Source: Salinicola endophyticus (GTDB lineage Bacteria; Pseudomonadota; Gammaproteobacteria; Pseudomonadales; Halomonadaceae). From it: a DNA stretch of 64,000 nt. Below, in pieces: positions 15,971 through 25,479 of the stretch. Under the pieces are notes generated by a model. The model saw only the letters and a list, made by a program, of their open reading frames with translations, was not told the DNA's origin and ran no database searches. The number at the start of each line of letters is the position of its first letter. Position 1 is the first letter of the stretch. The stretch lies in contig NZ_CP159578.1 of assembly GCF_040536835.1 (NCBI RefSeq), positions 1,116,001-1,180,000 of the forward strand, written 5' to 3'. The translations under genes were made by a program, and so were the position numbers.

Positions 15971-17297
15971 CCGGCGCGGCGGGCTTGGATTCGGCGCTTT
16001 CCTCCTCGACATCATCGAGCCGGTCGGCGCGGCGCAACACCGGGAAGGCCCACATCCATAGCCCGACGATCCCCAAAGTGCCGACAGCGCCGATCACCGC
16101 CGCCGGCACGGTGCCGAACCAGGCCGCGGTGACCCCGGATTCGAACTCGCCCAGCTCGTTGGAGGCGCCGATGAACAGCATGTTGACCGCATTGACCCGG
16201 CCGCGCATCTCGTCTGGCGTTGCCAGTTGCAGCAGCGTCAGACGCACGTAGACGCTGATCATGTCGGCAGCGCCGGCGATCAGCAGGGCGCCGAACGAGA
16301 GCCAGAACCAGTGCGACAGCGCGAACACCAGGTTGGCCAGGCCGAACACTGCCACTGCTGCAAACATCGTCAGCCCCGCATGGCGGTTGATGGCACGTAC
16401 CCCTAGATAGAGCCCCATCAGCAGGGCGCCGATGGCGATGGCGCTGCGCAGCGCGCCCAGCCCCTCGGGGCCGACGTGCAGGATCTCATGAGCGTAGACC
16501 GGCAGCAGCGCCACGATGCCGCCGAACAGCACCGCGAACAGGTCGAGCGAGATCACCCCGAGAATCACCGGCTTGCTGCGGATATAGCGAATGCCCGCGG
16601 TAAAGCGCTGCCAGGCGGTGTCATCCCGCGGCAGGCGTTCGACGGCGTAGCGTACCGGCACCGCGAACAGGCCGAGCAGGGCGGTCACGAAACAGGTCAG
16701 TACCACGCTGTAGGTGAGCGGCGCACCGAAGGTGTAGAGCAACCCACCGAGCAGCGGGCCGCCAATGACCCCGATTTTCATGATCGAGGAGTTGAGCGCG
16801 ATCGCCTTGCCCAGCTGCGCCCGTGGCACGATCTGCGGCAGCAGGCTCTGCAGGGTGGGGCCGGTAAACGCCCGCGCTGCGCCGAACAGCACCAGTACGG
16901 CGTAGAACGGCAGTGCGCTCTCGGGGCGCTGCAGCGAGAGCGCGATCAGACAGGCGCTGCACACGCCCTGGGTCAGCCAGCTGAGCTGCAGGATGCGCTT
17001 GCGGTCGAAGCGATCGACCAGGTCACCCGCCGGCAGCAGCAGGACGACCATCGGCAGGAACTGGGCCAGGCCGACATAGCCCAGCGTCAGCGGGTCACGG
17101 GTGATGTCGTAGACCTGCCAGGCCACCACGATTGCCTGGATCTGCATGGCGAACACCGCGGCCAGGCGCGAGACTAGAAAGGCGGCGAAGCCGGGCTGAC
17201 GGTAGACCGCTGCCGCGGCGTGGCCATCATCGGTAGTAGTGCGATCGACGCGTGACGGATCGTCGGGGGTTGATGCGGCACTGTCGGCGGTGGGCAT
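15957..17297 (-). CDS. MFS transporter, EntS/MFS_3 type exporter
   Basis: A 446-residue major facilitator with about 12 spans after a polar 30-residue N-terminus. The loop 2-3 motif is GDLVDRFDRKRIL, and the second-half segment ATPDEMRGRVNAVNML is typical of the EntS-like MFS_3 family, which exports siderophores and drugs. An acidic tail (DDVEEESAESK) ends the protein. It is co-directional with and 221 bases upstream of eboD, so it could lead the ebo unit and export the pathway product; that link is only positional. AAGG precedes the ATG. Confidence 0.85.
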   Translation of the reverse strand: MPTADSAASTPDDPSRVDRTTTDDGHAAAAVYRQPGFAAFLVSRLAAVFAMQIQAIVVAWQVYDITRDPLTLGYVGLAQFLPMVVLLLPAGDLVDRFDRKRILQLSWLTQGVCSACLIALSLQRPESALPFYAVLVLFGAARAFTGPTLQSLLPQIVPRAQLGKAIALNSSIMKIGVIGGPLLGGLLYTFGAPLTYSVVLTCFVTALLGLFAVPVRYAVERLPRDDTAWQRFTAGIRYIRSKPVILGVISLDLFAVLFGGIVALLPVYAHEILHVGPEGLGALRSAIAIGALLMGLYLGVRAINRHAGLTMFAAVAVFGLANLVFALSHWFWLSFGALLIAGAADMISVYVRLTLLQLATPDEMRGRVNAVNMLFIGASNELGEFESGVTAAWFGTVPAAVIGAVGTLGIVGLWMWAFPVLRRADRLDDVEEESAESKPAAPARQS

Positions 17298-17841
17298 GGT
17301 GTCCTTTGCGGTCGATGCGGGGAGAAGCTATCTAGCTAGCGCGCTAACAGAATAGTATACGCAGATTCTTCTCGACCTGCGCCGACGTTCGCTTGGGCGT
17401 GGGGAGAACGACCCTGGTCAATGTCAGAGGGTGCTTACAAAATGTCTGCGCTCGGCGATACGGCGTTAAAATCGGCTCACTGAACCACGTTCAGAACGTC
17501 CGAAGGACGGCCCGAAGGGCGAGCGGAGCGAGTAAAATGCTCATTTACCCCGTGTAAACTCCGCTTTTTCGACCGATTTTGCCTTGTCTTGCCTTCGCTC
17601 GCCGAATTTGTAAACACCCTCTCAGCCGCCGCCTTAGGGGGATTTTTTGCCGCTATTCGGCTTTTTCGGCTGCCGGGTGCGGCGTATAGTGCGCTCGCCC
17701 GATACTGCCCGGACGCCTGCTTTCCAAGGCTTCTCAGTCCAGGGTTTCGCATTACAGAGTGTCTCATTCTATGGCTTCTTCGGTCGCCGGCGGCGTCACC
17801 TGTGCCGCCGGGCCGGAACCGGTTGCAAGGTGGGTTCGTCG
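17298..17841. other. Divergent non-coding region holding repeat copy B
   Basis: A gap of about 540 bases between two divergent MFS genes. The centre is repeat copy B (17427-17621). The remainder must include the promoters for both genes; no box pair is certain, though GGCGTATAGTG near 17690 could be part of a -10 for the right-hand gene. Confidence 0.6.
17427..17621. repeat. Dispersed repeat with terminal inverted repeats, copy B (with extra hairpin array)
   Basis: A 195-bp element in the opposite orientation to copy A. The ends are GAGGGTGCTTACAAA and TTTGTAAACACCCTC, inverted with one change. The interior shares GCCTTGTCTTGCCTTCGCTC, GTAAACTCCGC, AATGCTCATT, ATCGG and TGCGCTCGGCGATACGGCGT with copy A in reverse complement. 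About 50 bases in the middle are absent from copy A and form successive small palindromes: CGTTCAGAACG, GTCCGAAGGAC, GCCCGAAGGGC. Non-coding. Confidence 0.85.
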
Positions 17842-19206
17842 ATGTCTCCGCAGTTGCTCTCCATGGCGCTGGCGCCGCTTCTGGGTCTGTTCATCCTGGG
17901 TATCGGCAATGGCTTTCTGGCCTCGCTGATCACCCTGCGCCTGGACGCCGCCGGCGAGTCGGTGACTACCATCGGCTGGGTCTCGGCGGCCTACTACATC
18001 GGCCTGGCGATCGGGGCGCTGTTCAACGACCGCCTGCTGCTGCGCATCGGCCATATTCGCGCCTACGCCTGTTTTGCCTCGCTGGTGGCGGTGACCGTGC
18101 TGCTGCAGGGGCTGTGGCTCAATGCGGGGCTGTGGTTCACCCTGCGCATGATCGGCGGCTGGGCTACCCTGGGCGTCTATCTGGTGATCGAGAGCTGGCT
18201 GCTGACGGCGGCGGATACCCGCGTCCGCGGGCGCCTGCTGGCGCTCTACATGATCTCGCTCTACGGCGCCGGGGTGATCGGCCAACTGCTGCTCGGCGTG
18301 GCCGACAGTGCCGGTGCCAGCCAGCCGTTCATGATCATCGCCATCCTGGCGTCGCTGTCGGTGCTGCCGCTGGGCATGATCCCCCGGGTATCGCCGCTGA
18401 TCGAGCACGCCGAACCGCTCTCGCCGTGGCGTCTGATCACGGTTACGCCCACTGGTGTGGTGGGCTGCTTCGGCTCGGGGCTGGCGATCTCGGCGATCTA
18501 CAGTCTGCTGCCGCTCTATCTGCAGCGCAGCGGCCTCGACGTGCAGAAGATCGGCGAGATGATGGCGGTGCTGATTCTGGGCGGCATGCTGCTGCAGTAC
18601 CCAATCGGCCGCTGGTCGGATCGCCACGACCGCCAGATCGTGCTGATCCTGATCGGTGTGGCGATGACCGCGCTGTGTCTGGGCATGATGCTGCTGCCGC
18701 CGCTACCGTGGCTGCTGGCGGGGGCGCTGTTTCTGCTCGGCGGCGGGGTGTTCGCGCTCTATCCGGTGGCGGTGAGCCACGCCGCCGACCGCGCCCCGGC
18801 CGGTGCCCTGGTGCGCATGAGCCAGGGATTGCTGCTGATCAACGCCCTCGGCGCCACCCTCAGCCCGCCGCTGATCACCCCGCTGATGACGCATGTCGGC
18901 GATGCCGGGCTGTTCGTGGCGCTGCTCGGTCTGGGCGGCTGTCTGGTGGTGTTCTTCGTCTGGCGGCGTAGCCGTCGTCCGGCGCCGGCACCGGTGGCAC
19001 CCTTCACCTCCAACCCGCCGCAGTCGGTGGTCGGGGCCGAGCTGGTAGTGACCGCGGCGCTGGTGCAGGGGGCGACCGAGCATGAACAGCAGGAGGATCT
19101 GTCCCAGGTCGTCCCGGAGGTGGAGACCGCGGCCCCCGAGGCGGAAACGGCCGGATCGGCGGTCAGGCCGGTAGACGCCGAGGTGGAGACCGCGACGCGC
19201 GACTGA
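17842..19206 (+). CDS. MFS transporter, YcaD-like
   Basis: A 454-residue major facilitator with 12 predicted spans. Its opening LGLFILGIGNGFLASLITLR and GWVSAAYYIGLAIGALFNDR, together with YPIGRWSDRHDRQ and VSHAADRAPAGALVRMSQG, match the YcaD branch of sugar/drug transporters. After the last span (LVVFFVWRRSRR) there is a tail of about 70 residues rich in Pro, Val and Glu (for example VETAAPEAETAG) that the family does not usually have. The ATG at 17842 follows AAGGTGG; the upstream open frame is not conserved. Substrate unknown. Confidence 0.82.
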   Translation: MSPQLLSMALAPLLGLFILGIGNGFLASLITLRLDAAGESVTTIGWVSAAYYIGLAIGALFNDRLLLRIGHIRAYACFASLVAVTVLLQGLWLNAGLWFTLRMIGGWATLGVYLVIESWLLTAADTRVRGRLLALYMISLYGAGVIGQLLLGVADSAGASQPFMIIAILASLSVLPLGMIPRVSPLIEHAEPLSPWRLITVTPTGVVGCFGSGLAISAIYSLLPLYLQRSGLDVQKIGEMMAVLILGGMLLQYPIGRWSDRHDRQIVLILIGVAMTALCLGMMLLPPLPWLLAGALFLLGGGVFALYPVAVSHAADRAPAGALVRMSQGLLLINALGATLSPPLITPLMTHVGDAGLFVALLGLGGCLVVFFVWRRSRRPAPAPVAPFTSNPPQSVVGAELVVTAALVQGATEHEQQEDLSQVVPEVETAAPEAETAGSAVRPVDAEVETATRD

Positions 19207-19241
19207 GCGCGCTGGATCCGCGTCTTCAGGGGGACGAGAGT

Positions 19242-19907
19242 TCAGCGCGCGGGGTCGACCAGCCCGCCGAGGGAGGCATTGCGCCGGAACCAGCCGGCGA
19301 TGCTGGTGCGCGGCAGGCGGGTCGGCAGTACCTCGTGGGGAATGTGCTCGGAGAGAAAGCAGACGAAGGTGCCGGCGCGCGGCGCCACCCGCGCGACTTC
19401 GCGCTCGTTGTCGTGCTCGTCGTAGAGCGCCATCTCGCCGCCGCCATCCTCGGGCCAGTCAGGGTTGAGATAGAGCACCGTGGAGACGATACGGTTGGCG
19501 CGTCCGCGGAAGCTGTCGTAGTGCTTGCGGTAGAAGGCGCCCGGCGGGTACTGGGCGAAGTGCGCCTCGAACTCGAATAGCCCCAGATAGAGGGCGATAT
19601 TGATCTGCTGCTGGAGTTCGGCCATCAGCGCCAGATAGCGGCGCTGGGCGAGACTCTCGCGGTCGAGCCAGTGGATGGCGTCGCCGCGGATGTCGCGGCG
19701 CAGGGTTCGCTCGTCACCGCGGCCGATAGCGGCTTCCTGCAGCTGCTGGCGCGCCTCGAGTCGGGCCAGCTCGGCGTGCAGGTCTTGGCACAGGCCAGCG
19801 TCCAGAAACGTCTCCCCGGCGTACCAGCCACGCGCGACCAGGGCGTCGATCAGCGGCGTCAGCTGCTGTTCGTCCCAGTAGGCGTGGTGAGTCTGGGTGT
19901 GAAGCAT
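19242..19907 (-). CDS. 2OG-Fe(II) oxygenase, prolyl 4-hydroxylase-like
   Basis: A 221-residue cupin-fold dioxygenase. The iron triad is H-x-D in YRKHYDSF near residue 130 and His in SEHIPHEVLPT near 190, with Arg of TSIAGWFRR about ten residues further to bind 2-oxoglutarate. YLNPDWPEDGGGEMALY is characteristic of the P4H/SM-20 group. These enzymes hydroxylate protein prolines (including EF-Tu) or small molecules; the target is not known. GGAGG precedes the ATG. Confidence 0.88.
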   Translation of the reverse strand: MLHTQTHHAYWDEQQLTPLIDALVARGWYAGETFLDAGLCQDLHAELARLEARQQLQEAAIGRGDERTLRRDIRGDAIHWLDRESLAQRRYLALMAELQQQINIALYLGLFEFEAHFAQYPPGAFYRKHYDSFRGRANRIVSTVLYLNPDWPEDGGGEMALYDEHDNEREVARVAPRAGTFVCFLSEHIPHEVLPTRLPRTSIAGWFRRNASLGGLVDPAR

Positions 19908-19994
19908 CGCGGGGCCTCCGATGGGAAAACGCGTGGCTGGAAAAGTGTGGTCGACAAGGCGTGGCTGGGCACAGCAGCCGGCGCAGATCTTGAG

Positions 19995-20621
19995 TCATCG
20001 GGTGGTGCGGCGCCCGCGCTGCGGATGATAGCGCAGCTCGCCGCCTGCCGGCGGGTGTTCCAGCGAGACTCGGCTGGCGAAGCCCACCGCCAGCAGCTCG
20101 ACCAGCATCATCGCCGAGAGCCCCCAGATGACGCGACCGTCGACCTGATAGCTGGGTACGAACCATTCGTGATCGTCGACCGGGATCACGTCGGTATGGG
20201 TGCGCCGGTCGTCGAGGAAGTGGGCCAGCGGTACCTCGAAGATCGCCGCGATTTCGCCGGGCTCTGGCGTCAGCGTCAGATCCGGGGGGATGATGCCCAC
20301 GTAGGGCGTGACCCGCAGGCCATGCAGCGAAAGCAGGTCACCGAGGCGCCCGACGATCTCCACGTTGGCCGGTGCCAAGGCGATCTCCTCCTGGCTCTCG
20401 CGCAGCGCCGTGGCCAGCAGATCGCGGTCCTCGGGTTCGCGCTTGCCGCCGGGAAAGGCGACCTGGCCGGCGTGGGAGGAGAGGTGGTCGGTGCGCTGGG
20501 TGAACAAGAGCGTCGGCTCGCGGCGGGCCACCAGAGGGAGCAGCACGGCGGCCTGGGGGAAGGCGGCGTCGAGCTGGCGGGGGCGGTGCGCTTGCAGGCG
20601 CTCGCGAAGTGTCTCTAACAT
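19995..20621 (-). CDS. Nudix CoA pyrophosphatase, NudL/YeaB family
   Basis: A 208-residue Nudix hydrolase. The family-specific segment LFTQRTDHLSSHAGQVAFPG leads into the Nudix box (GGKREPEDRDLLATALRE then SQEEI), residues about 58-80. Family members cleave coenzyme A and related dinucleotides to phosphopantetheine and 3',5'-ADP. A second Nudix gene of another class starts 98 bases away on the opposite strand. AGGAT lies about 11 bases before the ATG. Confidence 0.88.
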   Translation of the reverse strand: MLETLRERLQAHRPRQLDAAFPQAAVLLPLVARREPTLLFTQRTDHLSSHAGQVAFPGGKREPEDRDLLATALRESQEEIALAPANVEIVGRLGDLLSLHGLRVTPYVGIIPPDLTLTPEPGEIAAIFEVPLAHFLDDRRTHTDVIPVDDHEWFVPSYQVDGRVIWGLSAMMLVELLAVGFASRVSLEHPPAGGELRYHPQRGRRTTR

Positions 20622-20719
20622 GCGGTGCTGATCCTACAGGGCTTGCTTCCGGTCCGCGCAGTGCCGAGTGGCGCTTGGCGGGCGGGGGCAGGGCTCGATG
20701 AATGCATTGCGAGGCGTCG

Positions 20720-21277
20720 ATGAACTACTGCAGTCAGTGTGGCAACCCGGTGCGTTTCGCCATCCCCGAGGGTGACGATCGCCCGCGCTTTCAGTGCGAC
20801 GCCTGCGGCACCATCCATTATCAGAATCCCCGCATCGTGGCCGGGACGCTGCCGGTGTCGGGCTCGCGGGTGCTGCTGTGCCGTCGCGCGATCGCCCCGC
20901 GCAAGGGCTACTGGACCCTGCCGGCCGGTTTCATGGAGAACGGCGAGACGGTCGAGCAGGCCGCGCTGCGCGAGACCCGCGAGGAGGCGAACGCGATGGT
21001 CGATGCGCCTTCACTTTACACGCTGATCAGTCTGCCGCACATCGACCAGGTCTACATGATCTTCCGCGGTGAGCTCGACGGCGGCTACGCCTCGGGACCC
21101 GAAAGTCTCGAGGTGGCGCTGTTCGAGGAGAGCGAGATCCCCTGGGGGGAACTCGCCTTTCCCACCATAGAACGCACCCTGCGCCACTTCTTCAGCGATC
21201 GCGTGGACGGCCACTTCCCGCTGCACTCGGGGCAGATCGGCCTCGAGGAGCGCGAGCGCTTCTTCGGTTCGGCCTGA
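20720..21277 (+). CDS. Nudix hydrolase with N-terminal zinc ribbon
   Basis: A 185-residue protein. The N-terminal zinc ribbon has CSQCG at residues 4-8 and CDACG near 25. The Nudix box GFMENGETVEQAALRETREE lies at about 71-90. This resembles NudC-like or ADP-ribose/NADH pyrophosphatases lacking the NudC N-terminal domain; the substrate is not certain. The start at 20720 follows GCGAGGCGTCG and begins directly at the ribbon. Confidence 0.87.
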   Translation: MNYCSQCGNPVRFAIPEGDDRPRFQCDACGTIHYQNPRIVAGTLPVSGSRVLLCRRAIAPRKGYWTLPAGFMENGETVEQAALRETREEANAMVDAPSLYTLISLPHIDQVYMIFRGELDGGYASGPESLEVALFEESEIPWGELAFPTIERTLRHFFSDRVDGHFPLHSGQIGLEERERFFGSA

Positions 21278-21439
21278 ACCTGTTCTCCGGGCCCACGCCG
21301 CCACGCCGCGTGTCTGGCAGCGACGTGCGAGGTGGGCCGCCTGGGGCGATGATGGCATAATGGCCGCCGCGCCGGCGACGCCCCTGGCGGGTGCTCGCCC
21401 CGCGCTCATGTCACCCTGGTCGAGCGGGAAGCGTTTGCA

Positions 21440-21760
21440 ATGTGGAAATGGGTCATCCTGGTCTTGGTCGTCATGCTCGGGCTTTTGCAGTACCGGCTCT
21501 GGTTCGGCGAGGGCGGCATTCACGAATTCAATGATATCCAGGCACGGGCCGACGTGCTCGAAGGCACCACCCAGACCCTGAAAGCGCGTAACGACCGCCT
21601 TGCGGCCGAAGTGGTCGATCTCAAGACCGGCCTCGATGCGATCGAGGAGCGTGCCCGCAGTGATATCGGCATGGTGCGTAAGGACGAGCAGTTCTTCTGG
21701 GTGCCCGACGTCGACGCCAGCCACGGCCCGGCCGCCGAGACGGGGGTGATCACGCCATGA
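21440..21760 (+). CDS. ftsB: Cell division protein FtsB
   Basis: A 106-residue bitopic protein: a single N-terminal span (WVILVLVVMLGLLQYRLWF), a coiled coil to about residue 75 (LEGTTQTLKARNDRLAAEVV), then the short periplasmic end ERARSDIGMVRKDEQFF typical of FtsB. It forms the FtsQLB complex at the division septum. It overlaps ispD by four bases. In most relatives eno precedes ftsB; here a Nudix gene does, 162 bases upstream. Confidence 0.93.
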   Translation: MWKWVILVLVVMLGLLQYRLWFGEGGIHEFNDIQARADVLEGTTQTLKARNDRLAAEVVDLKTGLDAIEERARSDIGMVRKDEQFFWVPDVDASHGPAAETGVITP

Positions 21761-22476
21761 CACTGTGGTTGATCGTTCCCGCCGCCGGCCGCGGCAGTCG
21801 CATGCAGGCCGACCGACCCAAGCAGTATCTGGGGCTGCACGGGCGCAGCGTGCTAGCGCGGACTCTGGAACGCCTGCACCAGGCCTTTCCCGAGGCGGCG
21901 CTGCGCCTGTGTCTCGACCCCGATGATGGCTATTTCGATCCGGACGACGTGCCCTTCAGCGAGTGGCAGCGTGTCGACGGTGGACGCGAGCGCGTCGATA
22001 GCGTGCGCCGCGCGCTGTCCAGCATTGCTGCCGAGGCGGCCGCCGACGACTGGGTACTGGTCCACGACGCCGCGCGCCCCTGCGTGCAGCTTGCCGATCT
22101 CACCGCGCTCTCCCGCGCGCTGGAGGAGGAGGCCATTGGTGCGCTGCTCGCTGCCCCGGTGGCGGACACCATGAAGCGCGCCGACGCGCGCGGCCGGGTC
22201 AACCACACCGAGCCACGCGATGGCTTGTGGCACGCGCTGACGCCGCAGGCGTTTCGCTACGACCTGCTGCGTCAGGCGCTGGATGCGGCGCTGGCCACCG
22301 GTGCAGCGGTCACCGACGAAGCCTCGGCGATCGAGGCCATGGGGCTGGCGCCGCTGCTGGTGCCGGGCAGCCGCGACAATCTCAAGATCACGCGTCCGGA
22401 GGATCTGATCCTGGCGGCGCGCATTCTCTCGCTGCAGAGCGAGACCGATAGTGCAGCACAGGGAGTCGAGGCATGA
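21757..22476 (+). CDS. ispD: 2-C-methyl-D-erythritol 4-phosphate cytidylyltransferase
   Basis: A 239-residue MEP-pathway enzyme joining MEP and CTP to CDP-ME. The nucleotide-binding motif [19 protein letters not shown] is at residues 6-24, with [12 protein letters not shown] near 97 and [13 protein letters not shown] near 152. It overlaps ftsB by ATGA and the next gene ispF by four bases, so the trio is translated as a coupled unit. Confidence 0.96.
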   Translation: MTLWLIVPAAGRGSRMQADRPKQYLGLHGRSVLARTLERLHQAFPEAALRLCLDPDDGYFDPDDVPFSEWQRVDGGRERVDSVRRALSSIAAEAAADDWVLVHDAARPCVQLADLTALSRALEEEAIGALLAAPVADTMKRADARGRVNHTEPRDGLWHALTPQAFRYDLLRQALDAALATGAAVTDEASAIEAMGLAPLLVPGSRDNLKITRPEDLILAARILSLQSETDSAAQGVEA

Positions 22477-22958
22477 CGCTCAGAATTGGCCACGGGTTCG
22501 ATGTGCACCGCTTCGGCGAGGGCGGTCATCTGATGATCGGCGGCGTGCGTATTCCCTTCGAGCAGGGCTTCGTCGCCCACTCCGACGGCGACGTGCTGCT
22601 GCACGCGATCAGCGATGCGCTGCTGGGTGCCTGCGCGCTGGGGGACATCGGCCATCACTTCCCCGACACCGACCCGACCTGGGCGGGCGCCGACAGCCGC
22701 GAGCTGCTGCGCCAGGTGGTGGCGCTGATCCACGCGCGCGGCTATCGGGTGGGCAATCTCGACGCCACTATCCTCGCCCAGGCGCCGAAGATGGCACCCT
22801 GGATCGAGCCCATGCGCGCGGCGATCGCCGCCGACCTGGAAACCGCGGCGGACAACGTCAACGTCAAGGCGACCACCACCGAGCGCCTCGGCTTCACAGG
22901 CCGCAGCGAGGGCATCGCGGCAGAGGCGGTGGTCCTGCTGCTGGCGACGGCGCCGTGA
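22473..22958 (+). CDS. ispF: 2-C-methyl-D-erythritol 2,4-cyclodiphosphate synthase
   Basis: A 161-residue MEP-pathway enzyme that cyclises CDP-ME 2-phosphate to MEcPP. Metal ligands are in the opening [10 protein letters not shown] and [18 protein letters not shown]; the signature [13 protein letters not shown] and the C-terminal [16 protein letters not shown] are present. The length is the family norm. The stop overlaps the GTG start of truD. Confidence 0.97.
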   Translation: MTLRIGHGFDVHRFGEGGHLMIGGVRIPFEQGFVAHSDGDVLLHAISDALLGACALGDIGHHFPDTDPTWAGADSRELLRQVVALIHARGYRVGNLDATILAQAPKMAPWIEPMRAAIAADLETAADNVNVKATTTERLGFTGRSEGIAAEAVVLLLATAP

Positions 22959-24010
22959 GCCCCACCGCGCCGGCCTGGCCGCCGTGCTGGGCCTACGTCG
23001 AGACGCCGCCGGGCGTCGAGGGCCGCTATCGCGAGAGCGCCGAGGCGTTTCAGGTCGAGGAGGTGCTCGACTTCACGCCGGAAGGGGAGGGCGAGCATCT
23101 CTGGGTGTGGATCGAGAAGCGCGGGGTGACCACCCCGGATGCCGCGCGCAGTCTGGCGCGGCAGGCCGAGGTCGCGCTGCGCGACGTCGGCTTCAGCGGG
23201 CTCAAGGATCGCGACGCGGTGACCCGGCAGTGGCTGTCGCTGGCGCTGCCGGGGCGCACCCTTGCCGCGGGCTGGGAGACGCCGCTGGCCGAGCGTGGCA
23301 TTCGTGTGCTGCGGGCGGTGCGCCATCCGCGCAAGCTCAAGCGCGGCGTACACCGTGCCAACCGTTTCCGCCTGCGCCTCGACGGGCCTGCGGCGAGTTC
23401 GGACGCGGTGCACGAGCGCTGGACACGGCTGCTCGCCCAGGGCGTGCCCAACTACTTCGGCCCCCAGCGCTTCGGCCCTGAGGGGCGCAATCTGCAGCGC
23501 GCCCTGGCGCTGTTCGCCCGCGGCTGGCGCAAGCGTGAGGACCCGCAGGGGCTCCTGCTCTCCACCGCGCGCAGCTATCTTTTCAATCAGGTGCTGGCGG
23601 CGCGGGTGGCCGACGGCAGCTGGTGCCGGCCGCTGGCCGGCGACGTGCTCAATCTGGAAGGCACGGCCAGCCGCTTCTTGAGCGAAACGGTCGACCCTGC
23701 GCTCGAGGCGCGCGCGGCGGCCGGCGATCTGCACCCCACCGGCCCGCTGTGGGGGCAGGGCGAGCCGCACAGCCGTGGCGACGTGGCCGTGCTGGAGCAA
23801 CGCGAGGCAGCGGCATGTGCGGCGCTGCGCGATGGTCTGATTGCCGCCGGTGCGCGTCACGAGCGGCGCGCACTGCGTGTGCTGCCGGGGGCAGCTCGAT
23901 GGTGCCCGGCTGAGACGGAGAGCTCGGCGTGGCTCGAGTTCAGCCTGCCGCGGGGGGCCTTCGCCACCGCCGTGCTGCGCGAGTTGATGCGTCATCCGAC
24001 CCTGGTCTGA
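22955..24010 (+). CDS. truD: tRNA pseudouridine(13) synthase TruD
   Basis: A 351-residue enzyme that makes pseudouridine 13 in tRNA-Glu. The catalytic Asp is in [15 protein letters not shown] near residue 85, followed by [19 protein letters not shown] and the TRUD insertion domain with [11 protein letters not shown]. The start is GTG at 22955, overlapping the ispF stop as GTGA; the frame open further upstream runs antiparallel to ispF in composition and is not coding. Normal for this operon. Confidence 0.95.
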   Translation: MSPTAPAWPPCWAYVETPPGVEGRYRESAEAFQVEEVLDFTPEGEGEHLWVWIEKRGVTTPDAARSLARQAEVALRDVGFSGLKDRDAVTRQWLSLALPGRTLAAGWETPLAERGIRVLRAVRHPRKLKRGVHRANRFRLRLDGPAASSDAVHERWTRLLAQGVPNYFGPQRFGPEGRNLQRALALFARGWRKREDPQGLLLSTARSYLFNQVLAARVADGSWCRPLAGDVLNLEGTASRFLSETVDPALEARAAAGDLHPTGPLWGQGEPHSRGDVAVLEQREAAACAALRDGLIAAGARHERRALRVLPGAARWCPAETESSAWLEFSLPRGAFATAVLRELMRHPTLV

Positions 24011-24071
24011 GGCGCCGCTTGATGACCGACGATCCGACCCCGACAAGCCTGACACGAGAGGAGTGAGCGAG

Positions 24072-24824
24072 ATGCGTAGACTGCTGCTGTCCAACGACGA
24101 TGGCGTGCACGCGCCCGGGCTCCGAGCGCTCTTCGATGCGCTCGGTAAGCATGCGCGGCTGCGCGTGGTGGCGCCAGACCGCGACCGCAGCGGCGCCAGC
24201 AACTCGCTGACGCTGACGCGCCCGCTGGCGCTGGAGGCCCTGGACGGCGGCTTCTACAGCGTCGACGGGACGCCGGCGGACTGCGTCTATCTGGGCGTCA
24301 ACGGGGTGTGGGAAGAGAAGCCCGACCTGGTCATCTCGGGGATCAATCACGGCGCCAATCTGGGCGACGACGTGCTCTACTCGGGCACCGTCGCTGCGGC
24401 CATGGAGGGGCGCAACCTGGGGATGCCGGCGATCGCCATCTCGCTGTGTGGCCAGCGCCACTTCGACACCGCCGGGCGCGTCGCGGCGAGTCTGGTCGGC
24501 GGCGCGGAGAGGCTCTCGCTGCCGCCGCGCAGTCTGCTCAACGTCAACGTGCCGGACCTGCCGTGGGAAGAGATTCGTGGTTTCCGCGTCACGCGTCTGG
24601 GCTATCGCGGGCCGGCCTCCAATCCGATCCACATGAAGGACCCGCGCGGGCGCGATCGCTACTGGATCGCGGCGGTCTCGGAGAATGCCGACGACGGCCC
24701 CGACACCGACTTCGCCGCGATCGAGGGCGGCTTCGTCTCGATCACGCCGCTGCAGACCGATCTCACGCGTCACGCGACGCTGGACGATGTACAGGGCTGG
24801 CTGGATGGACTGTCACACGCCTGA
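24072..24824 (+). CDS. surE: 5'/3'-nucleotidase SurE
   Basis: A 250-residue survival protein with nucleotidase and exopolyphosphatase activity. The N-terminal metal site is [13 protein letters not shown], followed by [39 protein letters not shown] and [16 protein letters not shown]. The ATG at 24072 has GAGAGGAG upstream at good spacing; a GTG nine bases earlier is possible but less likely. It is part of the stationary-phase group leading to rpoS. Confidence 0.96.
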   Translation: MRRLLLSNDDGVHAPGLRALFDALGKHARLRVVAPDRDRSGASNSLTLTRPLALEALDGGFYSVDGTPADCVYLGVNGVWEEKPDLVISGINHGANLGDDVLYSGTVAAAMEGRNLGMPAIAISLCGQRHFDTAGRVAASLVGGAERLSLPPRSLLNVNVPDLPWEEIRGFRVTRLGYRGPASNPIHMKDPRGRDRYWIAAVSENADDGPDTDFAAIEGGFVSITPLQTDLTRHATLDDVQGWLDGLSHA

Positions 24825-24843
24825 AGAACTCAGCGGCGTGGGC

Positions 24844-25479
24844 ATGACGTCGCAACGAACGCGCAATCGCATGGTCGAACGTCTGATGGCCGCCGGCATT
24901 CGCCAGCCGCGGGTGCTGGAGGTGCTGGCCGAGGCGCCGCGTCATCTGTTTCTCGACGAGGCCCTGGCCCACCGCGCTTACGAGGATACCTCGCTGCCGC
25001 TGGGGCTGGGGCAGACCCTGTCGCAGCCCTGGGTGGTGGCGCGGATGAGCGAACTGATCGTGCAGGCCGCGCCCGAGCGGGTGCTCGAGATCGGTACCGG
25101 CTCGGGCTATCAGACGCTGATTCTTGCGCGGCTGGTGGCTCGGGTGTGGAGCGTCGAACGCATCGCCGCACTGCAGAACCGGGCGCGCCAGCGCCTGGCG
25201 CGGCTCGGTGCGCATAACGTGCGGCTGCGCCATGCCGATGGCGGACTGGGCTGGCCGCAGGCGGCGCCGTTCGATGCCATTCTGCTCACCGCCTGCGCTG
25301 GTCAACTGCCGCAGGCGCTGCTCGAACAACTGAAGGATGGCGGCGTGCTGATCGCGCCGCTGGCGGATAGCGAAGGGCGTCAATGGCTGACACGGGTACG
25401 CCGGCGCGGCCAGGCGTTCGATCATCAACGTCTCGAGGAGGTGCGTTTCGTGCCACTGCTGGAAGGAGTCATCCGTTGA
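24844..25479 (+). CDS. pcm: Protein-L-isoaspartate O-methyltransferase
   Basis: A 211-residue SAM-dependent repair enzyme for isoaspartyl residues. Motifs: RHLFLDEALAHRAYEDTSLP, GQTLSQPWVVARM, the SAM-binding VLEIGTGSGYQT, and VRFVPLLEGVIR at the end. MTSQRTRNRMVERL matches the usual Pseudomonas-type start, so ATG 24844 is used even though its ribosome site is weak; an ATG at 24805 overlapping surE is the alternative. Its stop overlaps the start of the next gene. Confidence 0.93.
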   Translation: MTSQRTRNRMVERLMAAGIRQPRVLEVLAEAPRHLFLDEALAHRAYEDTSLPLGLGQTLSQPWVVARMSELIVQAAPERVLEIGTGSGYQTLILARLVARVWSVERIAALQNRARQRLARLGAHNVRLRHADGGLGWPQAAPFDAILLTACAGQLPQALLEQLKDGGVLIAPLADSEGRQWLTRVRRRGQAFDHQRLEEVRFVPLLEGVIR

